This document shows positions 24,977 through 35,058 of a stretch of DNA of 64,000 nt, in pieces. Source of the stretch: Mycolicibacterium fluoranthenivorans (GTDB lineage Bacteria; Actinomycetota; Actinomycetes; Mycobacteriales; Mycobacteriaceae); the NCBI RefSeq assembly GCF_011758805.1, contig NZ_JAANOW010000001.1, positions 1,488,001 to 1,552,000 on the forward strand. The letters run 5' to 3'. Positions within the stretch are counted from its first letter, which is position 1. Each line of letters opens with the position of its first letter. The notes beneath the pieces are model-generated. The model worked only from the letters and a program-made list of their open reading frames with translations. It was not told the origin of the DNA and searched no databases. Made by a program: the position numbers and the translations under genes.

Positions 24977-26959
24977 TTACTTGCTCGCGCTCAGAACGGC
25001 GCGGATCTCCTCGGCCGTGCCGGCCTCCCGCAGCCGAGCCACCTCGTCCTTGTCCAGGAATACGTGCGCGATCCGGGTCAGCAGCGCCATGTGATCGTTA
25101 CCGGCCCCGGCGATCCCGACCACGAACTCGGCCGGCTTGCCGTTCCAGTCGATCGGGTCGGCGTAGCGCACGAACGAGATGCCGGTCTTGCGGATGGCGC
25201 CCTTGGCGTCGTTGGTGCCGTGCGGGATGGCCAGTCCGTTGCCCATATAGGTCGACACCGACTTCTCCCGTTCGTGCATCGCGTCCACATAGGACGGGTC
25301 CACCGCCCCGGCGGCCACCAGCAGCTGCCCCGCTTCGGTGATGGCTTCCTCGGCGTTGGACGCCGCGCCGTTCAGCACGATCGAATCGACCCGGAACACG
25401 TCGTCCGTGGCATCTGCGGGCTCGGTCTGCTGCGCGCCGGGCCTGGCAGGGGCGTCACCGTTGGTCTGCTCCAGCAGTTCGACGACCTCGTCGTAGCGTG
25501 GGCTGCTCATGAAGTCGTCCACCGAGATGTGCACGGCCGAGCCGGTCTTGAGTTTCGCGCGGTCGGTCAGGTCGCGATGCGTGACGACCACGTCGTAGGT
25601 GTCGGTCAGGTTGGCGATGGACTGATTGGTCACCTTGACATCGCCGAAGCCGGCCGACTGCACCTTCTTGCGCAACACCGAGGCGCCCATCGCCGAGGAC
25701 CCCATCCCGGCATCGCAGGCGAACACGATGGTCGTGATCTTGCCGTTGATACCGCCGGTCAGTGCGGCGGCCACACTGGAGCGCTTGCCCTTCAAAGCTT
25801 CCATCTCTGCGGTGGCCGCGGCCAGATCGGGTTCGTCGGTGGCCCGGTCGGTCTTGAGCAGCAGAGCGGCGACGACGAAGGACACGGTCGCGGCCCCCAG
25901 CACCGACAACGTGACACCCAGGAAGCTGCCGCTGGCGGTCTGGGCGTAGACGGCGATGATCGAGCCGGGTGCCGCCGGGGCGCGCAGCCCGGACCCGAAC
26001 AGCACGTTGATGAAGACGCCGGTCATGCCGCCGAGGATGGTGGCAGCGATCAGCTTGGGCTTCATCAGGACGTACGGGAAGTAGATCTCGTGGATGCCGC
26101 CGAAGAACTGGATGATCGCCGCGCCGGGTGCCGACGCGCGAGCGGCGCCTTTGCCGAATGCCATGAAGGCCAACAGAAGACCCAGGCCCGGACCGGGGTT
26201 GGCTTCCAGCAGGAACAGGACCGACTTGCCGGTCGCCAGGGCCTGTGTGGTGCCCAGTGGGGTGAGTACGCCGTGGTTGATCGCGTTGTTGAGGAACAGC
26301 ACCTTGGCCGGTTCGATGAGGATCGAGGTGAGCGGCAGTAGGTCGTGGCTGACCAGGAAGTCGACGACGTTGCCGGCCCCGCGGGTGAACGCCGAGACGA
26401 CCGGCCCGATACCGAAGAATCCGAAGATCGCCAGGGCCATGCCGAGGATGCCGGCGGAGAAGTTGTCGATGAGCATCTCGAAGCCGGGGCGGATCTTGCC
26501 GTCCCACAATGCGTCCAGCTTCTTCATGGCCCAGCCGCCGAGCGGACCCATGATCATGGCGCCCATGAACATCGGGACGTCCGCGCCGGTGATCACACCC
26601 ATGGTGGCGATCGCCCCCACCACGGCGCCGCGGTTGCCGTGCACCATCCGGCCACCGGTGAAGCCGATCAGCACCGGCAGTAGGTAGGTGATCATCGGGC
26701 CGACGATGCCGGCGCCGTCGAAGCTGCCCCAGCCGCCGATCTGGGCGACCCAGCCGTCCGGATTGCGCAGCGCCGGGAAGATGCCCTGCAGCCATCCGGC
26801 CTTGATGAACAACGCGGTGATCAGGCCCCAGGCGATGAATGCGCCGATATTGGGCATGACCATGTTCGACAGCGCGGTGCCCAGTTTCTGCACCCGCACG
26901 CGCGCGCCGGTGCGCGGCGTCCCGTCCGCAGGGGTGCTGGGGGCTTCGACCAGGGACAT
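24977..26959 (-). CDS. PTS mannitol-type transporter, EIICBA
   Basis: A 660-residue three-domain permease that imports a hexitol while phosphorylating it. Residues 1 to about 345 form the membrane EIIC domain (it opens TALSNMVMPNIGAFIAWGL). EIIB follows with the phosphocysteine in IVFACDAGMGSS at about residue 414. EIIA has its phosphohistidine in AIPHGTND at about residue 579. The length and domain order match mannitol-specific enzymes. EI and HPr are not in the window. The divergent zinc dehydrogenase and downstream DeoR gene complete a polyol module. Confidence 0.92.
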   Translation of the reverse strand: MSLVEAPSTPADGTPRTGARVRVQKLGTALSNMVMPNIGAFIAWGLITALFIKAGWLQGIFPALRNPDGWVAQIGGWGSFDGAGIVGPMITYLLPVLIGFTGGRMVHGNRGAVVGAIATMGVITGADVPMFMGAMIMGPLGGWAMKKLDALWDGKIRPGFEMLIDNFSAGILGMALAIFGFFGIGPVVSAFTRGAGNVVDFLVSHDLLPLTSILIEPAKVLFLNNAINHGVLTPLGTTQALATGKSVLFLLEANPGPGLGLLLAFMAFGKGAARASAPGAAIIQFFGGIHEIYFPYVLMKPKLIAATILGGMTGVFINVLFGSGLRAPAAPGSIIAVYAQTASGSFLGVTLSVLGAATVSFVVAALLLKTDRATDEPDLAAATAEMEALKGKRSSVAAALTGGINGKITTIVFACDAGMGSSAMGASVLRKKVQSAGFGDVKVTNQSIANLTDTYDVVVTHRDLTDRAKLKTGSAVHISVDDFMSSPRYDEVVELLEQTNGDAPARPGAQQTEPADATDDVFRVDSIVLNGAASNAEEAITEAGQLLVAAGAVDPSYVDAMHEREKSVSTYMGNGLAIPHGTNDAKGAIRKTGISFVRYADPIDWNGKPAEFVVGIAGAGNDHMALLTRIAHVFLDKDEVARLREAGTAEEIRAVLSASK

Positions 26960-27035
26960 CTTGCGACCTCCGTCTTGTTCCAGTGTGCTGCCGGCAGTGG
27001 GTGACGCCGGTCACATGAGACCAAGTTAACCGCAC

Positions 27036-27074
27036 AAGTGGGCATGAGTGCAAGCATTCAGGCGTAAATGGGCA
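27036..27074. promoter_or_regulatory. direct repeats in the PTS/dehydrogenase divergent promoter region
   Basis: AAGTGGGCA (27036-27044) and AAATGGGCA (27066-27074) differ at one base and are offset by 30 bp, about three helical turns. They lie in the 191-base region between the divergent PTS and dehydrogenase genes. DeoR-type repressors often use spaced direct repeats, so these are candidate operators for the regulator at 24157. Confidence 0.45.
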
Positions 27075-27150
27075 CAGAAGAATGTGGAGTTATGACCGTT
27101 TTGCGGTTAGAGTCGGCTCAGCATGTAACGCCGGACACAGGAGGCCTGCC

Positions 27151-28239
27151 ATGAAAGCTCTGCGCTACTACGCGCCCGAGGACGTCCGCCTCGAAGACGT
27201 TCCCGAGCCGCAGTGCGGGCCGGACGAGGTCAAGATCCGGGTGCGTAACTGTTCGACCTGCGGCACCGACGTGAAGATCTTCCACAACGGACACCAGAAC
27301 CTGACCCCGCCGCGCACCCTCGGGCACGAGGTCGCCGGCGAAATCGTCGAGGTGGGTGCCGAGGTGAACGCCACCTACGGCGCGACCTGGCAGGTGGGCG
27401 ACCGGGTACAGGTGATCGCGGCTGTGCCGTGCGGTGAATGCCACGAATGCCGCAAGGGCTGGATGGCGGTATGCCAGAACCAGACCTCGATCGGCTACCA
27501 GTACGACGGTGGTTTCGCCGAGTACATGATCGTGCCCCGGCAGGTGCTCAAAGTCGATGGGCTGAATCGCATTCCGGACAATGTGGGATACGACGAGGCA
27601 TCGGCGGCCGAGCCGTTCGCCTGTGCCATCAACGCCCAGGACCTACTCGGTATCGAGGAGGGCGACACCGTCGTGGTCTTCGGTGCCGGCCCGATCGGCT
27701 GTATGCACATCCGCATCGCCCGCGGTGTGCACGGCGCCGGCCCGATCTACCTCGTCGATGTGAATGAGCACCGGCTGAAGATCTCGGCCGATGCGGTGCA
27801 TCCCGACGAGACCATCAACGCTGCCGAGGTCGACGTGGTGGCCCGGGTCATGGAGCTCACCGGCGGCCGGGGCGCCGACGTCATCATCACCGCCACCGCG
27901 GCCAATATCACCCAGGAGCAGGCGATCGCCATGGCCGCGCGCAACGGCCGGATCTCCTTCTTCGGCGGGCTACCCAAGACCAACCCGACCATCACCTGCG
28001 ACTCCAACGTCGTGCACTACCGCCAGCTGCACATCCACGGTGCCAACGGATCTGCGCCCGAGCACAACAAGCGTGCCCTGCAGTACATCTCGACCGGGCA
28101 GGTACCCGTGAAGGATCTCATCACCCGGCACATCCCGATCGACAACGTGCTCGAAGCCTTCGACATCGTCAAGAAGGGCGAGGCGATCAAGGTCACCGTG
28201 GAGCCGAGCGCGGTCGCCGTCGGTACCGGGGTGCATTGA
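27151..28239 (+). CDS. zinc-dependent alcohol (polyol) dehydrogenase
   Basis: A 362-residue medium-chain dehydrogenase. The catalytic zinc ligands are in NCSTCGTD (about residue 37) and TLGHEVAGE (about 62), and the structural zinc site is the four-cysteine stretch CGECHECRKGWMAVC (about 95-109). The NAD motif VVFGAGPIGC is near 174. The ATG follows CAGGAGG. It probably oxidises a sugar alcohol or its phosphate after PTS uptake, judging from its neighbours. The exact substrate is not known. Confidence 0.88.
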   Translation: MKALRYYAPEDVRLEDVPEPQCGPDEVKIRVRNCSTCGTDVKIFHNGHQNLTPPRTLGHEVAGEIVEVGAEVNATYGATWQVGDRVQVIAAVPCGECHECRKGWMAVCQNQTSIGYQYDGGFAEYMIVPRQVLKVDGLNRIPDNVGYDEASAAEPFACAINAQDLLGIEEGDTVVVFGAGPIGCMHIRIARGVHGAGPIYLVDVNEHRLKISADAVHPDETINAAEVDVVARVMELTGGRGADVIITATAANITQEQAIAMAARNGRISFFGGLPKTNPTITCDSNVVHYRQLHIHGANGSAPEHNKRALQYISTGQVPVKDLITRHIPIDNVLEAFDIVKKGEAIKVTVEPSAVAVGTGVH

Positions 28240-28258
28240 GTCCCTGGCTCAGGCCCGA

Positions 28259-28633
28259 TCAGCCGCCCACGGCTGCGATATACCCGGCCATGCCCAGCCC
28301 GCACGCCACCGCGCACAACACCAGCGTCCCGGTCGCCCATGGCCAGGCCTTGGCGCGGCGGACCATCTGCACGATGGTGATCACGGTGCCGGCGATGGCG
28401 ATCAGCACGGCGACGCCGAAACCCGTCATTACCGCGGTGACCCCGGCGTCGATATGGCAGGTCGCCGGCGGGCAGTAGTCGGTGAAGGCCAACATGAACA
28501 CCGCCAGGAACGCGGCGACACCGCCGCCGGCATAGGTCAGCACCAACAAGGTGATGGAGATGGCGAGATCGACACCGGAGCGGGGTGGTGGCACCGGTGG
28601 GGGCGGTGGAAACGGCGGATAGCCGTAGCTCAT
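28259..28633 (-). CDS. small membrane protein with proline-rich N-terminus
   Basis: A 124-residue protein: MSYGYPPFPPPPPVPPPRSG and then three predicted membrane helices (about residues 22-50, 62-87 and 98-120). One loop contains DYCPPATCHID, two cysteines that could form an extracytoplasmic disulfide. No function can be assigned. It is convergent with the dehydrogenase gene. Confidence 0.75.
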   Translation of the reverse strand: MSYGYPPFPPPPPVPPPRSGVDLAISITLLVLTYAGGGVAAFLAVFMLAFTDYCPPATCHIDAGVTAVMTGFGVAVLIAIAGTVITIVQMVRRAKAWPWATGTLVLCAVACGLGMAGYIAAVGG

Positions 28634-28791
28634 GAGCGGTCACTCTAGCCGTGCTGACCACCGGCTGGAGGTCACCGAAGGCGGTTCCGGAAACTGCGCC
28701 CTCGTTTCGGTTTCGGCCCGGAGGCGTCAATTGTCGGGTCGGACCAATCCACGACACGTAACCTGGTGCGGCGACGTGAGAACGGGAGCCG

Positions 28792-30201
28792 ATGCGCCAC
28801 TACTACACCGCGGATGCCATTCGGGCCGCCGAGGCGCCATTGCTGGCATCCCTGCCCGACGGGGTCCTGATGCGCCGCGCCGCCTACGGGCTCGCGACGG
28901 TCATCGCGGGGGAGCTGCGGGCCCGCTTCGGCGCGGTGGCGGGCCGGCAGGTGTGTGCGGTCGTCGGTTCGGGCGACAACGGCGGCGACGCGCTCTGGTC
29001 GGCGACGTTCCTGCGTCGCCGAGGAGTGACGGCGACGGCGGTGCTGCTCAATCCGGATCACACCCACGCCAAGGCGCTGGCGGCGTTCCGTCAGGCGGGC
29101 GGCCGACTCGTCGACGGCATCCCGGCGACAACGGATCTGGTGATCGACGGCGTCGTCGGGATCTCCGGACGCGGGCCGCTGCGCCCCGAGGCGGCAACGG
29201 TGTTCGCCTCCAGTGCCGCACCGGTGGTCGCTGTCGACATCCCGAGCGGGATCGACGTGCACACCGGGGTCGCCGACGGGCCGCATGTCCACGCGGCGCT
29301 GACCGTCACGTTCGGAGGCCTCAAACCCGTGCACGCGCTGGGGGATTGTGGGCGCGTGGAACTCGTCGACATCGGACTGAAGCTGCCGCCCAGTGGGGTG
29401 CGCGGTTTCGAGGCGGCCGATGTCGCCGCCCGCTGGCCGCTGCCCGGCCCGCACGATGACAAGTACAGCCAGGGTGTCACCGGGGTACTCGCCGGCTCGG
29501 CCACCTACCCGGGTGCGGCGATCCTGTGCACCGGCGCGGCAGTGGCCGCGACCTCCGGAATGGTCCGCTACGCCGGCAGTGCCGCTGCCGATGTCGTGAC
29601 CCGCTGGCCCGAAGTGGTGGTCGCCCCCCGACCCGACGCCGCCGGACGGGTACAGGCCTGGTCTGTCGGACCCGGGCTGGGTACCGACGAATCTGCCGCC
29701 GCGACATTACGGTTCGCGTTGGCCACCGATCTGCCGGTCCTCGTAGATGCCGATGCGTTGACGTTGTTGGCCGCCCAGCCCGAGTTGGTGCACACCCGCA
29801 CCGCGCCTACGGTTCTCACGCCGCACGCCGGCGAGTACCAGCGACTGGCCGGGCATCCGGTCGGCCCGGACCGGGTCGGTGCGGCACAAGAGTTGGCCGG
29901 CCGGCTCGGGGCCACGGTGCTCCTCAAAGGCAACGTCACCGTCATCACCGACGGGGACACCACCTACCTCAACCCGGCCGGTCAATCCTGGGCCGCCACC
30001 GCGGGATCCGGCGATGTGCTCTCCGGTGTGGTCGGCGCGCTGCTCGCCTCCGGGCTGCCGCCGATCGAGGCCGCCGCCATGGCGGCGTTCGTGCACGCCC
30101 GCGCCGCGTGCCTGGCCGCCGCCGATCCGGGACCGCGTCCGGTGCCGATCTCGGCTGAGGGAATTCTGGCTCACCTTCGTTCATCCGTCGCGAAACTCTA
30201 G
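28792..30201 (+). CDS. nnrD: bifunctional NAD(P)H-hydrate epimerase / ADP-dependent dehydratase
   Basis: A 469-residue repair enzyme (Rv3433c-like). The N-terminal YjeF domain (about 1-215, with GSGDNGGDALW near 62) epimerises damaged NAD(P)HX. The C-terminal kinase-like domain (about 225-469, with ATAGSGDVLSGVVGALLASG near 400) dehydrates it at the cost of ADP. It starts the conserved mycobacterial block and lies 12 bases before gadB. Named nnr or nnrE/nnrD in other genomes. Confidence 0.93.
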   Translation: MRHYYTADAIRAAEAPLLASLPDGVLMRRAAYGLATVIAGELRARFGAVAGRQVCAVVGSGDNGGDALWSATFLRRRGVTATAVLLNPDHTHAKALAAFRQAGGRLVDGIPATTDLVIDGVVGISGRGPLRPEAATVFASSAAPVVAVDIPSGIDVHTGVADGPHVHAALTVTFGGLKPVHALGDCGRVELVDIGLKLPPSGVRGFEAADVAARWPLPGPHDDKYSQGVTGVLAGSATYPGAAILCTGAAVAATSGMVRYAGSAAADVVTRWPEVVVAPRPDAAGRVQAWSVGPGLGTDESAAATLRFALATDLPVLVDADALTLLAAQPELVHTRTAPTVLTPHAGEYQRLAGHPVGPDRVGAAQELAGRLGATVLLKGNVTVITDGDTTYLNPAGQSWAATAGSGDVLSGVVGALLASGLPPIEAAAMAAFVHARAACLAAADPGPRPVPISAEGILAHLRSSVAKL

Positions 30202-30213
30202 AAGGGACAACAC

Positions 30214-31608
30214 ATGCCACTGCGGCACCAGCCCGGACCGTCGATCACACCCGCCTACACGGGTCGGCTGTCCACCGACCCCGTGCCGGCGCTGCGAATG
30301 CCCGACGACTCGATGGACTCCCAGGCGGCCTACCGCTTCATCCACGATGAGCTGATGCTCGACGGCAGTTCCCGGCTGAATCTCGCCACCTTCGTCACCA
30401 CGTGGATGGAACCCGAGGCCGACAAGCTGATGGCCGAGACCTTCGACAAGAACATGATCGACAAGGACGAATATCCGGCCACCGCGGCCATCGAGGCGCG
30501 CTGTGTGTCCATGGTGGCCGATCTGTTCCACGCCGAGGACCTGCGCGACGACGATCCGTCCACCGCGATCGGGGTGTCGACCATCGGTTCCAGCGAGGCC
30601 GTCATGCTGGCCGGACTGGCCCTCAAATGGCGCTGGCGGGACAAGGTCGCAGCCGGCAAGGAGGGAGCCTGGAAGGGCCGCACTCCCAACCTCGTCCTGG
30701 GCTCCAACGTCCAGGTGGTCTGGGAGAAGTTCTGCCGGTACTTCGATGTCGAACCTCGCTACCTGCCGATGGCCGAGAACCGCTACGTCATCACCCCCGA
30801 GCAGGTCGTCGCGGCCGTCGACGAGGACACCATCGGCGTCGTCGGCATCCTGGGCACCACCTTCACCGGTGAACTGGAGCCGATCGCCGAGATCTGCGCG
30901 GCGCTGGACAAGCTTGCCGCGGACGGCGGCCCAGACGTGCCGGTCCACGTCGATGCCGCCAGCGGCGGATTCGTGGTCCCGTTCCTGCACCCGGACCTGC
31001 AATGGGATTTCCGGTTGCCGCGGGTGGTGTCGATCAATGTCAGCGGGCACAAGTACGGGCTGACCTATCCCGGCATCGGCTTCGTGGTGTGGCGCAGCGC
31101 CGAGCACCTGCCCGAGGACCTGGTGTTCCGGGTCAACTACCTCGGTGGCGACATGCCCACCTTCACGCTGAACTTCTCCCGCCCGGGAAATCAGGTCGTC
31201 GGCCAGTACTACAACTTCCTGCGGTTAGGCCGGGCCGGATATACCCAGGTCATGCAATGCCTGTCGCAGACCGCGCGGTGGCTCGGTGACCAGCTGCGCA
31301 ACAGCGAACACTTCGAGGTGATCACCGACGGCTCGGCCATCCCGGTGATCAGCTTCCGGCTCAAGGGGGACCCGGGCTACACCGAGTTCGACGTGTCGCA
31401 TGCACTGCGTGCCTATGGCTGGCAGGTGCCGGCCTACACGATGCCCGAGGGTGCCGAAGACGTGACGGTGCTGCGGGTGGTGGTCAGGGAGGGATTCTCC
31501 GCCGACCTGGCCCGGGCGCTGAAGGAGGACACCGTCACCGTGCTGAAGAGCCTGGACGAGCTGAAACCTGGTGGGCATTTCGACCTCGTGCAGCCGTTCA
31601 CGCACTGA
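30214..31608 (+). CDS. gadB: glutamate decarboxylase
   Basis: A 464-residue PLP-dependent decarboxylase that turns glutamate into GABA and consumes a proton. The PLP lysine is in NVSGHKYGLTYPG at about residue 279, and HVDAASGGFV (about 249) gives the aspartate that holds the pyridine nitrogen. An AGAAGGGAC ribosome site precedes the ATG. The position between nnr and alr matches Rv3432c. Confidence 0.95.
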   Translation: MPLRHQPGPSITPAYTGRLSTDPVPALRMPDDSMDSQAAYRFIHDELMLDGSSRLNLATFVTTWMEPEADKLMAETFDKNMIDKDEYPATAAIEARCVSMVADLFHAEDLRDDDPSTAIGVSTIGSSEAVMLAGLALKWRWRDKVAAGKEGAWKGRTPNLVLGSNVQVVWEKFCRYFDVEPRYLPMAENRYVITPEQVVAAVDEDTIGVVGILGTTFTGELEPIAEICAALDKLAADGGPDVPVHVDAASGGFVVPFLHPDLQWDFRLPRVVSINVSGHKYGLTYPGIGFVVWRSAEHLPEDLVFRVNYLGGDMPTFTLNFSRPGNQVVGQYYNFLRLGRAGYTQVMQCLSQTARWLGDQLRNSEHFEVITDGSAIPVISFRLKGDPGYTEFDVSHALRAYGWQVPAYTMPEGAEDVTVLRVVVREGFSADLARALKEDTVTVLKSLDELKPGGHFDLVQPFTH

Positions 31609-31702
31609 GTGACGCCGGCCCGCGGTACGCCGGCATGTGATGGAGGTCTCGAGCCTTCCGCGCAAACAAGCCTACGTTCGCGGGCATGAGAAAATGGTGC
31701 TG

Positions 31703-32848
31703 ATGCAGACAACTGATGTTCTCGGCGCGCAGGCCCTCATCGATCTCGATGCGGTGGCCCACAACGTGGGTGTGCTTCGCGATCACGCCGGGTCCGCCAC
31801 CGTGATGGCCGTGGTGAAAGCCGACGGCTACGGCCATGGCGCCACGCCGGTGGCTCGTGCCGCACTGGCCGCGGGAGCCGGGGAACTCGGGGTCGCGGCC
31901 ATCGACGAGGCGCTCGCCCTGCGCCGGGACGGCATCACCGCGCCGATCCTGGCCTGGCTGCACGCACCCGGCACCGATTTCGGGCCCGCGGTGGCCGAGA
32001 ACGTGCAGATCGCGGTGTCCTCAACGGCTCAGATCGACGATCTTGTCGAGGCGGCGCGGCGGACCGGCGTCACGGCTGCGGTCACGCTCAAGGTCGACAC
32101 CGGCATGACCCGCAATGGGGTCGCCGCCGCGGACCTGCCCGAGGCGCTGGCGGCGCTGCGCCGTGGCGCGGCCGAGGGCGCGCTGCGGTTGCGCGGGATC
32201 ATGAGCCATCTGGCCAACGGTGACGACCCGGCGCACCCGGCGGCCACCGACCGGCAGGTCCGCCGATTCGACGAGATGCGTGCCGCGGCCCGCGCGGCCG
32301 GGGTGGATTTCGAGATCGCGCACCTGTGCAGCTCACCCGCAGCGATGACGCGCCACGACCTGGCCTACGACATGATCCGGCCGGGTATCGCGCTCTACGG
32401 GCAGAGCCCCATCCCCGAACTCGGGGATATGGGTCTGCGGCCCGCGATGACACTGAAATGTCCTGTCGCCCTGCTCCGTTCCGTTCAGGCCGGGGAGGGT
32501 GTGTCCTATGGGCACACCTGGGTGGCACCACACGACACCACCTTGGCGCTGCTGCCGATCGGGTACGCCGATGGCGTGTACCGGCCGCTGAGCGGACGTC
32601 TGGAAGTGCTCATCAATGGTCGGCGCCGACCGAACGTGGGCCGGATCTGTATGGACCAGTTCGTGGTCGACCTCGGCCCCGGGCGCCACGATGTGACAGT
32701 CGGCGACGAGGCGATCCTGTTCGGCCCCGGGGACAGCGGTGAACCCACCGCCCAGGACTGGGCCGACCTGCTGGGCACCATCAACTACGAGGTGGTCACC
32801 AGCCCGCGCGGCCGGGTCACTCGCGTCTACAAGGGCGAGGCGGGCTGA
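31703..32848 (+). CDS. alr: alanine racemase
   Basis: A 381-residue PLP enzyme making D-alanine for peptidoglycan. The PLP lysine is in [12 protein letters not shown] at about residue 39 and the catalytic tyrosine in GVSYGHTW in the C-terminal domain. I chose ATG at 31703 because GAGAAA is nine bases upstream; ATG at 31694 is also possible, and longer readings are not supported. It begins a rightward run that continues, with overlaps or short gaps, through tsaD. Confidence 0.94.
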   Translation: MQTTDVLGAQALIDLDAVAHNVGVLRDHAGSATVMAVVKADGYGHGATPVARAALAAGAGELGVAAIDEALALRRDGITAPILAWLHAPGTDFGPAVAENVQIAVSSTAQIDDLVEAARRTGVTAAVTLKVDTGMTRNGVAAADLPEALAALRRGAAEGALRLRGIMSHLANGDDPAHPAATDRQVRRFDEMRAAARAAGVDFEIAHLCSSPAAMTRHDLAYDMIRPGIALYGQSPIPELGDMGLRPAMTLKCPVALLRSVQAGEGVSYGHTWVAPHDTTLALLPIGYADGVYRPLSGRLEVLINGRRRPNVGRICMDQFVVDLGPGRHDVTVGDEAILFGPGDSGEPTAQDWADLLGTINYEVVTSPRGRVTRVYKGEAG

Positions 32849-32853
32849 CACCG

Positions 32854-33972
32854 GTGACCGACGACGAGGCTCGGCCGCACCACGGCCGGGGCAAGGCACC
32901 CTGGCTGGCCGGGCTCGCGGGACTGGTCGCGGTGGGAGCCGGCGCCGGCGTATCCGTGGCCAGATCGGTCGCACACCGTATCGCCGATGAGGACCCTTAT
33001 CGGGACGAGGATTTCGAACTGCTCGGTGCCGATCGCAGCGTCATCGTCACCACACCCGACGGGGTGCCGCTGGCGGTGCGCGAGGTCGGGCCGCCCGATG
33101 CGCGCCTGACGGTGGTGTTCTCGCATGGGTTCTGTCTGCGCATGGGCGCGTTCCATTTCCAGCGGGCCCGGCTCGCCGAACAATGGGGCGACCAGGTGCG
33201 GATGGTGTTCTACGACCAGCGCGGCCATGGAATGTCCGGGGACGCCCCGCCGGACACCTTCACTGTTCCCCAGTTGGGCCAGGATCTGGAAGCGGTGCTG
33301 TCGGTGACGGTTCCACGCGGTCCCGTCGTCCTGGTCGGGCACTCGATGGGTGGGATGACGGTCCTCTCACACGCCCGCCAGTTCCCGAAGAGCTACCCGA
33401 ACCGGATCGTGGGTGCGGCGATGATCGCCTCTGCCGCGGAGGGTGTTTCGCGATCACCGCTCGGAGAGATCCTGCGAAACCCGGCCTTGGAGGCGGCCCG
33501 ATTCGCCGTCCGGTACGCGCCGAATGCGGTCAACCACGGCCGCGGCGCCACCCGGTCGATCATCGGCCCGGTGCTGCGCGCCGCCTCCTACGGCGACGAG
33601 AAGGTCAGTCGCAGTGTGGTGGCGTTCTCGGAGAAGATGATGCATGAGACCCCGGTGACGACGATGGTGGGATTCCTGCACGCACTCGAGGTCCACGACG
33701 AGACGGCCGGGCTGAAGACGTTGGCGAAGGTGCCGACGCTCATCGCGTGCGGTGACCATGATCTGCTTACCCCGATGGAGTACTCGCGGGAGATGGCGGT
33801 GGCCCTGCCGAAATCGGAACTGGTGATCGTCGAAGGTGCCGGGCACCTGGTGCAGTTGGAACAGCCCGAAGTGATCGATGACGCATTGGTGCGACTCGTC
33901 GAACGGGCCACCCCGTCCAAGCTGGTCGCACTGACCCGGCGCTTGAAAGAACGAGCCCGCCACCATGGTTGA
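32854..33972 (+). CDS. membrane-anchored alpha/beta hydrolase
   Basis: A 372-residue hydrolase. A hydrophobic segment near residues 14-35 (WLAGLAGLVAVGAGAGVSVA) is likely an N-terminal membrane anchor. The catalytic fold has the nucleophile elbow VLVGHSMGGM at about residue 163 and the histidine in VEGAGHLVQLE near the end. GTG start, five bases after alr. Its stop overlaps tsaE by eight bases, so it belongs to the alr-tsaD operon. Substrate unknown. Confidence 0.88.
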   Translation: MTDDEARPHHGRGKAPWLAGLAGLVAVGAGAGVSVARSVAHRIADEDPYRDEDFELLGADRSVIVTTPDGVPLAVREVGPPDARLTVVFSHGFCLRMGAFHFQRARLAEQWGDQVRMVFYDQRGHGMSGDAPPDTFTVPQLGQDLEAVLSVTVPRGPVVLVGHSMGGMTVLSHARQFPKSYPNRIVGAAMIASAAEGVSRSPLGEILRNPALEAARFAVRYAPNAVNHGRGATRSIIGPVLRAASYGDEKVSRSVVAFSEKMMHETPVTTMVGFLHALEVHDETAGLKTLAKVPTLIACGDHDLLTPMEYSREMAVALPKSELVIVEGAGHLVQLEQPEVIDDALVRLVERATPSKLVALTRRLKERARHHG

Positions 33973-34429
33973 GCGGGAAAGCGGAACCGCCGTACTCGCA
34001 ACCGAAGCCGACACCATCGCACTGGGGGTGCGCCTGGGTGCCCAACTGCGTGCCGGGGACGTGGTGGTGCTCGCCGGGCCGTTGGGTGCGGGAAAGACGG
34101 TGCTGGCCCGGGGAATCGCCCGGGCCATGGACGTCGACGGTCCGGTGACGTCGCCGACCTATGTGCTGGCGCGGGTGCATCCGGCGCACCGCCCCGGGGC
34201 GCCGGCTCTGATACACGTGGACATCTACCGGCTGCTGGACCAGACCGATGACATTCTCGGTGAACTGGATTCACTGGATCTGGACACCGATCTCGACGAT
34301 GCCGTCGTGGTGGTGGAATGGGGTGAAGGATTGGCCGAGCGGCTGTCGGACAACCATCTGGACATCCGGCTGGAGCGCGACGCAGAGACCGATACCCGCA
34401 CCGCGACATGGCATTGGAGCAGGGCATGA
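33965..34429 (+). CDS. tsaE: tRNA t6A biosynthesis ATPase TsaE
   Basis: A 154-residue ATPase needed for threonylcarbamoyl-adenosine at A37 of ANN-decoding tRNAs. Walker A is GPLGAGKT at about residues 38-45, followed by the family segment VTSPTYVLAR. Its stop overlaps the tsaB start (ATGA). TsaE works with TsaB and TsaD, all encoded here in one run. Confidence 0.95.
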   Translation: MVERESGTAVLATEADTIALGVRLGAQLRAGDVVVLAGPLGAGKTVLARGIARAMDVDGPVTSPTYVLARVHPAHRPGAPALIHVDIYRLLDQTDDILGELDSLDLDTDLDDAVVVVEWGEGLAERLSDNHLDIRLERDAETDTRTATWHWSRA

Positions 34430-35058
34430 CGTTGGTACTGGCCATCGACACCGCCACCCCGGCGGTGACGGCCGGGATCGTCGCGGTGGGCGACACCATC
34501 GCCACATTGGCCGAACGCCTCACCGTGGACGCCCGTGCCCACGCCGAATGCCTCACCCCGAATGTGCTTGCGGCCCTGGCCGACAGCGGAAAATCCATGA
34601 GCGATCTCGATGCCGTGGTGGTCGGTTGCGGCCCGGGCCCGTTCACCGGGCTGCGGGTGGGCATGGCCACGGCCGCGGCATACGGTCATGCGCTCGATAT
34701 CCCGGTGTTCGGCGTGTGCAGCCTGGATGCCATCGGCAGGGCGACGCAGGGGGACGTCCTGGTGGTGACCGACGCCCGCCGCCGCGAGGTGTATTGGGCG
34801 CGTTACCGAGACGGCGTGCGGATCGGTGAGCCGGCGGTCAGCGCCGCCGCCGACGTGGCCATCGACGGTGTTCAGGCGGTCGCGGGTTCACCCACCCACG
34901 CCGCGGCATTCGGTCTGCCGGTGATCGGCCCGGAGGTTCCCTCGTCGAGGGAACTGGCTGCGGCCGTTCCTGATTGGTCCGCCGATCCGGGAGCCCTGGT
35001 GCCGCTGTACCTGCGCCGCCCGGATGCCAAGTCGCTGGCCGAACGGGGCCTGGCGTGA
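34426..35058 (+). CDS. tsaB: tRNA t6A biosynthesis protein TsaB
   Basis: A 210-residue ASKHA-fold protein that dimerises with TsaD. It begins MTLVLAIDTATP and has VVVGCGPGPFTGLRVGMATA at about residues 63-82, both typical. The start at 34426 overlaps the tsaE stop by four bases; the six codons before it are not needed. The stop overlaps the rimI GTG. Confidence 0.95.
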   Translation: MTLVLAIDTATPAVTAGIVAVGDTIATLAERLTVDARAHAECLTPNVLAALADSGKSMSDLDAVVVGCGPGPFTGLRVGMATAAAYGHALDIPVFGVCSLDAIGRATQGDVLVVTDARRREVYWARYRDGVRIGEPAVSAAADVAIDGVQAVAGSPTHAAAFGLPVIGPEVPSSRELAAAVPDWSADPGALVPLYLRRPDAKSLAERGLA

